From contig DIEW01000066.1 of the NCBI GenBank assembly GCA_002418825.1, positions 10,344 to 30,002 on the forward strand: a stretch of 19,659 nucleotides of DNA, in the 5' to 3' direction. The stretch comes from Syntrophaceae bacterium UBA5764. GTDB taxonomy: Bacteria > Desulfobacterota > Syntrophia > Syntrophales > Smithellaceae. How positions within the stretch are numbered: the stretch's first letter is position 1; every line of letters begins with the position of its first letter. Under the pieces are notes generated by a model. It did not search any database. It was not told the DNA's origin and saw only the letters and a program-made list of their open reading frames with translations. A program made the translations under genes and the position numbers. Below, piece by piece: positions 1-6,990 of the stretch.

Positions 1-53
1 GACACGGGCCTTTCACGCCTGTAACTGGGGTTCGACTCCCCATGGGGACGCCA
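1..53 (+). tRNA. tRNA-Glu (anticodon TTC), 5'-truncated by the window edge
   Basis: The first 53 bases are the 3' two-thirds of a tRNA. The anticodon stem pairs positions 5-9 with 17-21 (one G-U pair). The seven-base loop CTTTCAC at 10-16 carries anticodon TTC at 12-14, which reads glutamate codons. The T arm (GGGG-TTCGACT-CCCC) and an encoded CCA end at 51-53 follow. The acceptor strand GGGGACG and the loop match the familiar bacterial tRNA-Glu. The 5' acceptor strand and D arm lie outside the window. Confidence 0.95.
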
Positions 54-60
54 AAATAAA

Positions 61-87
61 AAAGGGCAAACTATGTTTGCCCTTTTT
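61..87. terminator. Bidirectional rho-independent terminator between tRNA-Glu and the convergent Lys-rich gene
   Basis: The arms 61-71 and 75-85 form a perfect 11-bp stem around a three-base TAT loop. The core is GGGCAAAC / GTTTGCCC. A-tracts on the left and T-tracts on the right give a U-run in either direction. It lies 8 bases after the tRNA CCA end and 14 bases after the stop of the minus-strand gene, so it can end both transcripts. Confidence 0.9.
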
Positions 88-100
88 ATTTGCCGGAATT

Positions 101-712
101 CTATTTTTCCTTTTTTTTCGACTCCGTTTTAGCTTTTGCCGCGGGTTTCGGCTTTTCCGCTGCTGCCTTTTTCTTAGGTTCTTTTTTCGCCTTCGTTTCT
201 TTTCCTTCTTTGGCTTCTTTGGGCGCTGCCTTCGCCGGCTTTTCCTTTAATTCTTTTTTTGCCGGAGCCGCGGGTTTTTCTGGTTCCGGCACAGACTTTC
301 CTTCATCTTCCGGTTTGGATCTGGGCGGTTCCGGCGGACTGAGAGAAGGAGTCTTCTCAGGCACTTCTGCCTTCGCCGGCTTGGCCGCAGTTGCCGGTTT
401 GGAAGGCTTGTCTTTGGGTTTGGGCGCTTCTTTCTTTTCCTCTTTCTGTTTTTTCTCCTTTTCCTTTGGCACCTCAACCAACTTCCGCGCTTTTGCCTGA
501 GCTAATTCTTCCGCCTGTTTCACATATTTCTCAAATACGGCGATTCTTATATCCGTCCGTCTTATTTTGGCTTTCAAGCTTTTTACCAGGGGATCGTGCT
601 TTGCTTTTTCTTCGCTGATACCCTTTTGGGCCAATTGCTGCAGGCGCAAGTTCAGTTTTTTTTCAAAAATTCGACGTTGCTCAAGTCTCACCTCTTTGCT
701 CTTCGACGGCAT
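101..712 (-). CDS. Lys/Ala/Pro/Glu-rich basic protein with a disordered tail, function unknown
   Basis: This encodes 203 residues. I chose the ATG at 712 because a GGAGGGG ribosome binding site lies five bases upstream. A TTG four codons earlier would place that site inside the gene. Residues about 1-80 are highly charged and likely helical or coiled-coil (pattern EQRRIFEKKLNLRLQQLAQK, then KHDPLVKSLKAKIRRTDIRI). Residues about 80-203 are low-complexity Lys-Pro-Ala-Glu sequence, resembling histone-H1-like or linker tails. There is no signal peptide or membrane segment. I do not recognise a named family. A nucleic-acid-binding role is only a guess from the charge. It converges on tRNA-Glu and shares its terminator. 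Confidence 0.75.
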   Translation of the reverse strand: MPSKSKEVRLEQRRIFEKKLNLRLQQLAQKGISEEKAKHDPLVKSLKAKIRRTDIRIAVFEKYVKQAEELAQAKARKLVEVPKEKEKKQKEEKKEAPKPKDKPSKPATAAKPAKAEVPEKTPSLSPPEPPRSKPEDEGKSVPEPEKPAAPAKKELKEKPAKAAPKEAKEGKETKAKKEPKKKAAAEKPKPAAKAKTESKKKEK

Positions 713-891
713 TTTCCCCTCCAACTATTTTAAATTCTTGATTTCAGCAGTTAAATAGCAATATTTTTCACTGAAAGCTACAAAAATATTTTCCATATCG
801 ACAATAAAATTGGCGGCGCCCCGTCGGATAGCTTTGCTTTACTAACGCCATCGCCAGCCAAGCTCCATCCCGTGCCGCCCCGCTGCCAAAA

Positions 892-2067
892 TTATCTCTC
901 CGCTTCCAATACGCCAATAACTTCAACATGCTGAGTTTGCGCAAACATGTCCAACGGCAAAAGAGCGGTCAATTCATAACCTTGCCCTGTCAGATATTTA
1001 ACGTCGCGCGCCTGGGTGGCCGGGTTGCAGGAAACATAGACGATTTTGCGCGGCCGCGAAAAGGCTATTGCCTGCAAAACGGACGGGCCACAGCCCGTGC
1101 GCGGCGGATCCAGGAGGATTACGTTTGTTTTATTTTTAGCGGATAAAAATACGCCCGGCAGTATTTTTTCGACCCTGCCGCACAGAAAATCAATGTTTTT
1201 CACGCCCGCCCGAGAGGAATTTAACCACGCGCACTCAATCGCTTTGTCGTCCTGCTCAATGCCAATAACATTCCGGGCAAAAGGCGACAGTAAAACGGAG
1301 AAAAGACCGCTGCCACAGTAAGCGTCAACCAGTGTATCGATTTTTTCGACCGCCGCCGCGCGGCAGACTTCATCCACCAGTCTGTCCGTCAAATACAGAT
1401 TGGCCTGAAAAAATCCTTCCTGCGGCACAAGAAAATCTTTTTCTTTGACCACGCGGGCAATCGTTTCTTTTTTTTCCGTCCGAACCCCGCAAACACCCGA
1501 CCAGATTGTGTACCCGCCTTCACCGCGTTCTTCCGATAACTTGTCGCGGCGCAAAATTTCTATTTTTTCGTTTATCGTCTCATCCACAATCTCACAGCGC
1601 TCAATATTCACAACATCGGCTCCGGATACGTCCATGAAACCCAATTTCTGACCGTCGGCTTCCTGCGCCGCGTGCAGTTGGGCTTTGCCGCGGTAATGAT
1701 AAATTTTCGGCGAGGCGATTATTTCATGAACAGGCGGCGCGGCAATCCCGCCGATTTTTTCGAAAGCATCTATCACCTGTTTCTTCTTCACGGCCAGCTG
1801 CATTTCATACTTCATGTGCTGATAACAGCAACCGCCACAATGTCCGTAATATCGGCACAGGGGTTCTATTCTGCCCTCCGACGGTTTAATAATCTTTACA
1901 ATCTCGGCCCGCGCGAATTTCTTTTTACGTTGAACTATTTCCACTTCCAGTTCATCGCCCGGCGCGGCGAAGGCAACGAAAACGACAAGATTATTCACCC
2001 GCGTCACCCCCTCACCGCCGAAGGCTATGGATTTGATTTTTACATTAACGCGGTTTTTAATCTGCAT
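892..2067 (-). CDS. rlmD: 23S rRNA (uracil-5-)-methyltransferase, RlmD/TrmA family
   Basis: A SAM-dependent enzyme that makes 5-methyluridine in RNA; the best match is the RlmD/RumA group acting on 23S rRNA. From the ATG at 2067 it has 391 residues, somewhat short for the family (about 430-450). An N-terminal TRAM-type RNA-binding domain (about 1-60) is followed by the 4Fe-4S cysteines C71, C77, C80 and C158. The Rossmann methyltransferase domain follows, with the QANLYL motif, the SAM loop DAYCGSGLFS (about 248-257), LDPPRTG (about 319-325), the catalytic SCNPAT (Cys about 347), and a C-terminal HVE whose Glu is the likely base. A GTG at 2079 is an alternative start, but a GGGG ribosome-binding-like site and the candidate promoter favour the ATG. 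The exact target uridine (RlmD versus RlmCD type) cannot be settled by eye. Confidence 0.9.
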   Translation of the reverse strand: MQIKNRVNVKIKSIAFGGEGVTRVNNLVVFVAFAAPGDELEVEIVQRKKKFARAEIVKIIKPSEGRIEPLCRYYGHCGGCCYQHMKYEMQLAVKKKQVIDAFEKIGGIAAPPVHEIIASPKIYHYRGKAQLHAAQEADGQKLGFMDVSGADVVNIERCEIVDETINEKIEILRRDKLSEERGEGGYTIWSGVCGVRTEKKETIARVVKEKDFLVPQEGFFQANLYLTDRLVDEVCRAAAVEKIDTLVDAYCGSGLFSVLLSPFARNVIGIEQDDKAIECAWLNSSRAGVKNIDFLCGRVEKILPGVFLSAKNKTNVILLDPPRTGCGPSVLQAIAFSRPRKIVYVSCNPATQARDVKYLTGQGYELTALLPLDMFAQTQHVEVIGVLEAER

Positions 2068-2086
2068 GTTTATCCCCACACGGGCG

Positions 2087-2116
2087 TAAATAACACGCTC
2101 ATTCGACCCAGGTCAA
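2087..2116 (-). promoter_or_regulatory. Candidate sigma-70 promoter for the rlmD-like gene
   Basis: On the minus strand, TTGACC (2116-2111) is separated by 18 bases from an extended -10, TGt-TATTTA (2092-2087). The predicted start near 2080 falls at or before the GTG alternative and leaves a 13-base leader to the ATG at 2067. The -35 is strong and the -10 weak (3 of 6), partly rescued by the TGn extension. Confidence 0.4.
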
Positions 2117-2134
2117 TACAACACGCTATTTTTC

Positions 2135-2163
2135 TTTACAACAGATGACAATATTGTTATCTA
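2135..2163 (+). promoter_or_regulatory. Candidate sigma-70 promoter for the rhomboid gene
   Basis: TTTACA (2135-2140) lies 17 bases before the extended -10 TGt-TATCTA (2158-2163). A transcript would begin near 2170, which is downstream of the ATG at 2145. This supports the ATG at 2199 as the true start of the rhomboid gene. Confidence 0.45.
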
Positions 2164-2198
2164 TCCGGCGAAATAAATTCATTGAGGAATGTCTAACG

Positions 2199-3038
2199 AT
2201 GCCTGCTGAAAAAAAATCCATTCTCTGCCCGAACTGCCGCAAGCTGATCAGCGCGGACGAACCAAACTGTCCCTATTGCGGGCTGGCCCGTCCCGGCCTG
2301 CTCAATATGGCAGGAATAATCAGAAAAATTTTTGCCCTCAACCCCATTCTTACTATTATTTATGTAAACATCTTTTTTTATGTTGTCTCTCTTCTGCTCA
2401 ATCCGACGGGCATATTTTCCGGCGGCGGTTTCCTTTCCTTTCTGTCACCCTCCGGTCAGAGTTTGCTTCTTCTGGGCGCGACGGGAACATTTCCGGTGTT
2501 CGGATTCAACCGTTACTGGAGCCTTGTTTCCGCATCTTTCCTGCACGGCGGAATTATACATTTAGCTTTCAACATGATGGCTTTATATCAGCTGGGGCCT
2601 TTTGTTTTGCATGTTTTCGGGTTTCACCGTTTTTTCAGCATCTACATCCTCACGGGAATCGCCGGCTTCGCCGTTTCGCTGATTTTTGGCGTGGATTTCA
2701 CCATCGGCGCTTCCGCCAGCATCTGCGGCTTAATCGGCGCGATTGTTTACTACGGGAAAAACCGCGGCGGTGAGTTTGGACAGGCGATATACAAACAGGC
2801 GCTGGGCTGGATTGTCGGCCTGATAATTTTCGGCCTTATCTTCAAGGGCATAAACAACTGGGCGCACGGCGGAGGCGTGATTTCCGGAATACTTCTGGCC
2901 ATGCTCATGGGCTATAACGAAAAAAGAGATGAAACGGCCAAACAAAAGCTTCTGGCCTATGTCTGCATCCTGGTCACGCTGGGTGTTTTAATCTGGGCGC
3001 TTCTGTCTTCCGTGTTTTATACGCTATCTCGCCTGTAA
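2199..3038 (+). CDS. Rhomboid-family intramembrane serine protease with N-terminal zinc ribbon
   Basis: A predicted membrane protease of 279 residues that cleaves transmembrane substrates within the inner membrane. Residues 10-27 hold a CPNC...CPYC zinc ribbon on the cytoplasmic side. About six to seven hydrophobic segments follow. The rhomboid signatures are all present: the HGGIIHLAFN region (about 116-125), GASAS with the nucleophile Ser at about 172, and AHGGGVISG with the catalytic His at about 223. The Ser-His dyad is intact, so it should be active rather than a pseudo-rhomboid. The start at 2199 is preferred over an in-frame ATG at 2145: a GAGGA site precedes it, the predicted transcript begins after 2145, and the zinc ribbon then begins near the N-terminus. 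Its substrates are unknown. The MFS gene follows after 78 bases. Confidence 0.92.
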   Translation: MPAEKKSILCPNCRKLISADEPNCPYCGLARPGLLNMAGIIRKIFALNPILTIIYVNIFFYVVSLLLNPTGIFSGGGFLSFLSPSGQSLLLLGATGTFPVFGFNRYWSLVSASFLHGGIIHLAFNMMALYQLGPFVLHVFGFHRFFSIYILTGIAGFAVSLIFGVDFTIGASASICGLIGAIVYYGKNRGGEFGQAIYKQALGWIVGLIIFGLIFKGINNWAHGGGVISGILLAMLMGYNEKRDETAKQKLLAYVCILVTLGVLIWALLSSVFYTLSRL

Positions 3039-3116
3039 AGGATTAGAGAAACACAAAATGATACATGGCTTTGTTTACGGTACAATCGCCGATCGTCCGG
3101 CAAGATCATCGCCCAT

Positions 3117-4286
3117 ATGATTAATAAATTCAAAAACGAAAACAAAAAATCCGTGTCCGTCTTTGCCTGGGCATCTTTTCTGAATGATTTAGGTTCGGAC
3201 ATGATTTATCCTGTCTGGCCTTTGTTTGTAACTTCCTTCCTGGGCGCCAATATGGCCGTCTTGGGGTTACTCGACGGAGTGGGTGAAGCTTTTGTTTCCA
3301 TCTCCAAAGCTCTTTCCGGTTACCTTTCCGACAAAATAAGAAAAAGGAAAATTTTCATCTGGTCCGGCTATCTTTTTGGTTCATTGTCGCGCGTGGGCTA
3401 CGCTTTCGCACCTGCATGGCAGTGGCTGTTACCGCTTAAAATATTAGACCGCTCCGGGAAAATACGCGCCGCACCGCGCGATGCTTTCGTTGCGGATATT
3501 TCCACCGAGCAGAACCGCGGCGGTAATTTCGGCTTAATGAAAGCTATGGACAACCTCGGCGCCGTATGCGGCATTATCATTTGCCTTTTGCTTTTTGAAC
3601 AAATCGGTTTTACAAATCTTTTCCTTCTTGCCGCCCTGCCTTCTCTGGCCAGCGCTTTTCTCATTTATAAACACATCAGAGAAAATAAAGCTTCCGAACA
3701 AAAGTTATACGCCCGTTTCACCCTCAAAGATCTGGATGCCAACTTTAAATTATTTCTTTTTCTGAACTCTGTTTTCACTCTGGGCGCTTTCAGCTATTCT
3801 TTTTTGCTTATCTTTGCCGGCAAAAGCGGTTTCAATGCCGTGTACCTGCCCGTATTTTATCTCATCATCACCGTCACGGCGGCGATTTTTTCTCTGCCCA
3901 TGGGGAAGCTATCGGATAAAATCGGCAGAAAAAAGCTGATGCTTCTGGCCTTCCTTTTATGGGCGGCAATCTGTGTAAGCCTTATTCTTTCCACCACTCC
4001 CGTCGCCATCATCGCCGTTTTCGTCCTTTATGGTATCCACAAAGCGGCACTGGAAACTGTGCAAAAAACATACACCTCAGAACTTTGCCCAGATTGTTTC
4101 CGTGCTACCGGATTGGGAGTTTTTCAAATGGCCATTGGCATTTGCGCCCTGCCGGCTTCGGTAATCGCCGGCGTGTTGTGGGATAAAATAAACATGCAAG
4201 CGCCTTTTTATTTATCCCTGACGCTATCCCTTATTGCCTGTTTATTACTTTTCTTTGTTCGGGAAACTTCATGCAACGGCAACTAA
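3117..4286 (+). CDS. Major facilitator superfamily (MFS) transporter
   Basis: A 389-residue inner-membrane protein with about 12 hydrophobic segments in two halves. The first half has the MFS loop motif as GYLSDKIRKRK (about 64-74). The second half has the matching GKLSDKIGRKK. Between them the conserved stretch DRSGKIRAAPRDAFVADIS resembles the GKGIRxxPRDALIAD signature of a widespread uncharacterised MFS subgroup, often labelled drug or sugar efflux. The substrate cannot be assigned. The ATG at 3117 has only a weak upstream purine stretch, and no in-frame alternative was seen just upstream. It probably shares a transcript with the rhomboid gene. It ends only two bases from the stop of the convergent rlmI. 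Confidence 0.88.
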   Translation: MINKFKNENKKSVSVFAWASFLNDLGSDMIYPVWPLFVTSFLGANMAVLGLLDGVGEAFVSISKALSGYLSDKIRKRKIFIWSGYLFGSLSRVGYAFAPAWQWLLPLKILDRSGKIRAAPRDAFVADISTEQNRGGNFGLMKAMDNLGAVCGIIICLLLFEQIGFTNLFLLAALPSLASAFLIYKHIRENKASEQKLYARFTLKDLDANFKLFLFLNSVFTLGAFSYSFLLIFAGKSGFNAVYLPVFYLIITVTAAIFSLPMGKLSDKIGRKKLMLLAFLLWAAICVSLILSTTPVAIIAVFVLYGIHKAALETVQKTYTSELCPDCFRATGLGVFQMAIGICALPASVIAGVLWDKINMQAPFYLSLTLSLIACLLLFFVRETSCNGN

Positions 4287-4288
4287 GG

Positions 4289-5479
4289 CTACCTTTTGGC
4301 CAAAAGCAACCCCTTGAGATAGCTTCCTTCCGGGTGTCCAAGTAAAACAGGATGATCCGGCCCCGGCCCGAGACGCTCCACAATCTGCAATTCGGCACCA
4401 ACATCGCGCGCGGCGCCCAGAACAATTTTGTAAAACAAATCCTCCTCCACGTAATGAGAGCAAGAAAAAGTAGCAAGAAATCCCCCCTTTGACAGCCGCC
4501 TGATTGCCTGCATATTAATTTCTTTGTAGCCACGGACGGCATGGGCGACATCCGTTTTATTCTTGGCAAAAGCGGACGGATCGAGGATAATCAAGTCAAA
4601 ACTTTCCGCGGCGTTGCGCAGATAATCAAAAGCATCTGTTTCCAGTACGGGGTGGTCGTCAGAATTAATGCCATTGAGCTTGAAGTTTTTTAAAGCTTGG
4701 GCGCAAGCGGATTTGGACACGTCCACGGAAACCACGCGCTTCGCCCCTGCAACAGCGCAATAAACGGAAAACGCTCCGCTGTAGGAAAAACAATTCAACA
4801 CATCGGCGCCGCCGCTCAACGCGCCCAGTCTTTCGCGATTGACGCGCTGGTCCAGAAAAAATCCGGTCTTCTGTCCACCGACAAAATCAATTTCAAAAAT
4901 CTTACCGTTTTCTTTTACAGTAATCGCCGCGGGATTTTCGTCACCGTAAATAAATCTTTTTCTTTCTTCAAGCCCCTCAAACTGGCGAGAACGACCTTCG
5001 CTTTTTTCATAAATATTTTTCGGCTTCAGCGTCTCCACAAGCGCGCCCACAATAATATTTTTTTGCTTTTCCATTCCCGCGGTTGTAACCGAAACAACCA
5101 CCGTGGAAGAATAGATGTCGGCAATCAGCCCGGGAAACCCGTCGCCTTCCGCGTTAATCAGCCGATAGGCGTCGGTCTGCGCATTGATGATTTTTCGCCG
5201 TAAAAAACGCGCTTCTTCAACGCGGCCGCGCCAGAAATTCGCGTCAATAACATCGGCACACCTCCGCGTCAAAACACGAAAAATGATGTCCGTGCGCGGA
5301 TTAAAAAAACCTAAAGCCAGCGGCTCCCCTTCATAATCCCCACATAAAACCACATCACCGGCGGCAGGCCCGCCGGCAATCTTCTCCACGGCCCGGGAAA
5401 ACACCCACGGGTGCCCGCGTCTCAACACCTCTTCCCTGCCTTTTTTTAAGGTTATTTCCGGATAATTCCTCTTTGACAT
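4289..5479 (-). CDS. rlmI: 23S rRNA (cytosine-5-)-methyltransferase, RlmI family
   Basis: A SAM-dependent enzyme expected to make 5-methylcytosine in 23S rRNA (position 1962 in E. coli). It has 396 residues, the normal size. An N-terminal PUA domain (about 8-75, with GHPWVFSRAV) is followed by the linker INAEGDGFPGLIADIY and the catalytic Rossmann domain. Motifs are GQKTGFFLDQR (about 202-212), the SAM loop NCFSYSGAFSVY (229-240), LDPSAFAK (299-306), and TFSCSHY with the catalytic Cys at about 340. It is divergent from the mannose-1-phosphate guanylyltransferase gene and convergent with the MFS gene. The start codon has only a weak AACAGG upstream. Confidence 0.92.
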   Translation of the reverse strand: MSKRNYPEITLKKGREEVLRRGHPWVFSRAVEKIAGGPAAGDVVLCGDYEGEPLALGFFNPRTDIIFRVLTRRCADVIDANFWRGRVEEARFLRRKIINAQTDAYRLINAEGDGFPGLIADIYSSTVVVSVTTAGMEKQKNIIVGALVETLKPKNIYEKSEGRSRQFEGLEERKRFIYGDENPAAITVKENGKIFEIDFVGGQKTGFFLDQRVNRERLGALSGGADVLNCFSYSGAFSVYCAVAGAKRVVSVDVSKSACAQALKNFKLNGINSDDHPVLETDAFDYLRNAAESFDLIILDPSAFAKNKTDVAHAVRGYKEINMQAIRRLSKGGFLATFSCSHYVEEDLFYKIVLGAARDVGAELQIVERLGPGPDHPVLLGHPEGSYLKGLLLAKR

Positions 5480-5505
5480 AGCCTGTTAAAAATATCTTTT
5501 CCGGC

Positions 5506-5532
5506 TTGAAATAGCAAGGCTGATTGTATTAT
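5506..5532 (+). promoter_or_regulatory. Weak candidate promoter for manC
   Basis: TTGAAA (5506-5511) and TATTAT (5527-5532) are good hexamers, but the 15-base spacer is shorter than ideal. The motif lies in the 103-base gap between divergent rlmI and manC, 50 bases before the manC start. Confidence 0.3.
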
Positions 5533-5582
5533 GTAGTAAAGCAGATAATTAAAAATCCATCACCCGGTAAACGGAGCAAAAA

Positions 5583-6659
5583 ATGCACGCAGTAATTATG
5601 GCCGGCGGCAGGGGAACAAGGTTCTGGCCGCGCAGCAGGGAGAAAAAACCCAAACATCTGCTGGATATCACCAGCGACAGAACCATCATTCAGGAAACGG
5701 TTGACCGCATAAAGCCGATAATCGACCCGAAAAATATTTTGGTTGTCACGGGAAAAAAGCAGGCGCGGGAACTGAAAAAACAATTGCCGCATGTGCCCTC
5801 GGGAAACATCATTATCGAACCATACGGGAAAAATACTGCAGCCTGCATCGGCCTTGCGGCTCTACACATACAAAAGAAGTCCGGCGATGACATCATGGCG
5901 GTACTGCCGGCGGACCATGCCATCGGCAACTCCGACGAATACCGCAAAGTATTATCCGCCGCGATCCAGGCGGCAGCCCAACCGGACACGCTTGTCACTG
6001 TTGGCATAAAACCGCACAGTCCACACACCGGTTTCGGCTATATCGAGCGGGGTGAATCCTGCGGCCGGATATCCGGCCGGGAAGTTTTTCGCGTCCGTTC
6101 CATCCGTGAAAAGCCGGACATGATTCAGGCGCAGTCTTTTGTGAAAAGCGGAAACTTTTACTGGAACAGCGGTATGTTCATCTGGAAAACTTCGGCAATC
6201 CTCGACCGGATAGAAAGATTTCTGCCCGAACTGCACAAAGGTCTTGTGAAAATCAAAAAAGCATTGGGAACGGCTCACGAGGCGCGGACTTTGGCCGATG
6301 TTTACAAAAAACTTCCCTCCATCTCCATCGATTACGGTGTTATGGAAAAAGCCAATAACGCATTCGTCTTCCCTGCTGATTTTGGATGGAGCGACGTGGG
6401 AAGCTGGGATACCGTTTATGAACTGGCCGTCAAGAATCCCCAGGGTAATGCCGCCGCCTGCAGCAGCGAGGCTATTTTCGAAAACACCCAGAATTGCTAT
6501 GTCTACAGTCCGAAAAAACTTGTGGCCATAGTAGGAGCAGAAGATTTGATTGTCGTGGACACAAAAGACGCCCTTCTGATTTGTAAAAAGGGCTTTTCTC
6601 AAAACGTGAAAAAAGTCGTCGAAAAACTGGAAAAAGAAAAAAAGAAAAAGTACCTGTAA
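5583..6659 (+). CDS. manC: Mannose-1-phosphate guanylyltransferase (GDP-mannose pyrophosphorylase)
   Basis: Catalyses GTP + mannose-1-phosphate to GDP-mannose + pyrophosphate in the cytoplasm, the sugar donor for polysaccharide, LPS or GDP-fucose synthesis. At 358 residues it is the single-domain form, lacking the C-terminal phosphomannose isomerase domain of long ManC/AlgA proteins. The N-terminal nucleotide-binding signature GGRGTRFWPRSREKKPKH spans residues 8-25. EPYGKNTAA (79-87), LPADHAI (108-114), NSGMFIWK and SIDYGVMEK...FGWSDVGSW follow in the expected order. A GGAG site six bases before the ATG supports the start. The tail is lysine-rich. No other capsule or LPS genes are nearby, so the destination of the GDP-mannose cannot be read from context. 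Confidence 0.95.
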   Translation: MHAVIMAGGRGTRFWPRSREKKPKHLLDITSDRTIIQETVDRIKPIIDPKNILVVTGKKQARELKKQLPHVPSGNIIIEPYGKNTAACIGLAALHIQKKSGDDIMAVLPADHAIGNSDEYRKVLSAAIQAAAQPDTLVTVGIKPHSPHTGFGYIERGESCGRISGREVFRVRSIREKPDMIQAQSFVKSGNFYWNSGMFIWKTSAILDRIERFLPELHKGLVKIKKALGTAHEARTLADVYKKLPSISIDYGVMEKANNAFVFPADFGWSDVGSWDTVYELAVKNPQGNAAACSSEAIFENTQNCYVYSPKKLVAIVGAEDLIVVDTKDALLICKKGFSQNVKKVVEKLEKEKKKKYL

Positions 6660-6663
6660 TCTC

Positions 6664-6960
6664 TTACTTCAAAAACAGGGGTTTCCCCCTGAGTTTATCT
6701 TTTCCTTTGTTGAGTTCATCGATAATAGCCTCTATCGAGACAACCTCATCGTCAAAAGTGATAATCAAAAAATCTTTGCGCTTAAATTCGTATTTTTTTA
6801 CGCCTTCTACTTTATTCAGGATAGCACCTATCCTGCTGCTCGCGCCTCAGGCGGCACAGCCGGGCACGGTTAACCGCACGATTTTTTCTTCCGCGAACGT
6901 CGCGCCTGAAACAACGAGCAGAAAAACGAACACCAAAAAAACGATGAATCTTTTTTTCAT
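6664..6960 (-). CDS. Secreted HMA/MerP-like selenoprotein with a CxxU metal or redox motif (TGA decoded as selenocysteine)
   Basis: Ninety-eight codons from the ATG at 6960, with an in-frame TGA at 6849-6847 as residue 38. An AGGGG ribosome binding site lies six bases upstream. Residues 1-23 are a Sec signal peptide (KKR, hydrophobic core, ATFA before EE). Residues about 26-90 follow the HMA pattern: strand KIVRLTVPG, metal loop C35-A-A-U38, helix SSRIGAILNKVEGV, strands KKYEFK and FLIITFDDEVV, helix SIEAIIDELNK. The TGA replaces the second Cys of the CxxC motif. The frame stays open for 60 more codons with the fold intact, and a hairpin sits where a bacterial SECIS belongs. The Sec-to-Ile distance is two residues longer than in classical GMxCxxC domains. 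Periplasmic metal binding or thiol/selenol redox is inferred. The alternative, a pseudogene with a nonsense mutation, fits less well. The gene overlaps the manC terminator region and is divergent from maf. Confidence 0.82.
6671..6691. terminator. Hairpin with U-run overlapping the 3' end of the selenoprotein gene
   Basis: The arms 6676-6681 and 6686-6691 (CAGGGG / CCCCTG) form a six-base-pair, GC-rich stem. On the minus strand the loop is GAAA and five T follow (6675-6671), a compact rho-independent terminator. On the plus strand the same hairpin lies 16 bases past the manC stop but is followed only by a loose T-rich stretch. The minus-strand U-run ends a few bases before the selenoprotein stop codon (6666-6664), which is odd. 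Confidence 0.5.
6817..6849 (-). promoter_or_regulatory. Bacterial SECIS element with its UGA (selenocysteine insertion signal)
   Basis: Reading the minus strand, TGA (6849-6847) is followed by 11 bases and then a perfect 8-bp stem. CAGGATAG (6835-6828) pairs with CTATCCTG (6824-6817) around the loop GTG (6827-6825). The distance from UGA to the loop is 19 nucleotides and the loop begins with G. From memory of the published bacterial SECIS model, the expected ranges are a UGA-to-loop distance of about 16-37 nt, a loop of at least 3 nt and a G in its first two positions. As is usual in bacteria, the hairpin is inside the coding sequence, here specifying Arg-Ile-Gly-Ala-Ile-Leu. Confidence 0.8.
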
Positions 6961-6990
6961 CCGACACCCCTGGGATATGTTTCCGCCTCA

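Noticed and set aside
90..500. Plus-strand 136-codon Phe/Ser/Gly-rich frame
   Set aside because: Antisense shadow of the Lys/Ala/Pro-rich gene; AAG/AAA codons read backwards as CTT/TTT give a Phe/Ser-rich artefact.
713..891. Imperfect inverted repeat around GGCGGCGCC between rlmD and the Lys-rich gene
   Set aside because: The arms pair poorly over a long loop and no RNA family was recognised.
4294..4308. Palindrome CTTTTGGCCAAAAG near the MFS/rlmI convergent ends, as a terminator
   Set aside because: It lies within rlmI codons, leaves no usable loop and has no T-run; too weak to call.
6847..6849. The TGA read as a plain stop, giving a 37-residue secreted peptide or a pseudogene
   Set aside because: The downstream frame keeps the HMA fold, the TGA replaces a Cys, and a SECIS-like hairpin is correctly placed. 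A random nonsense mutation would not explain all three. It remains the main alternative.
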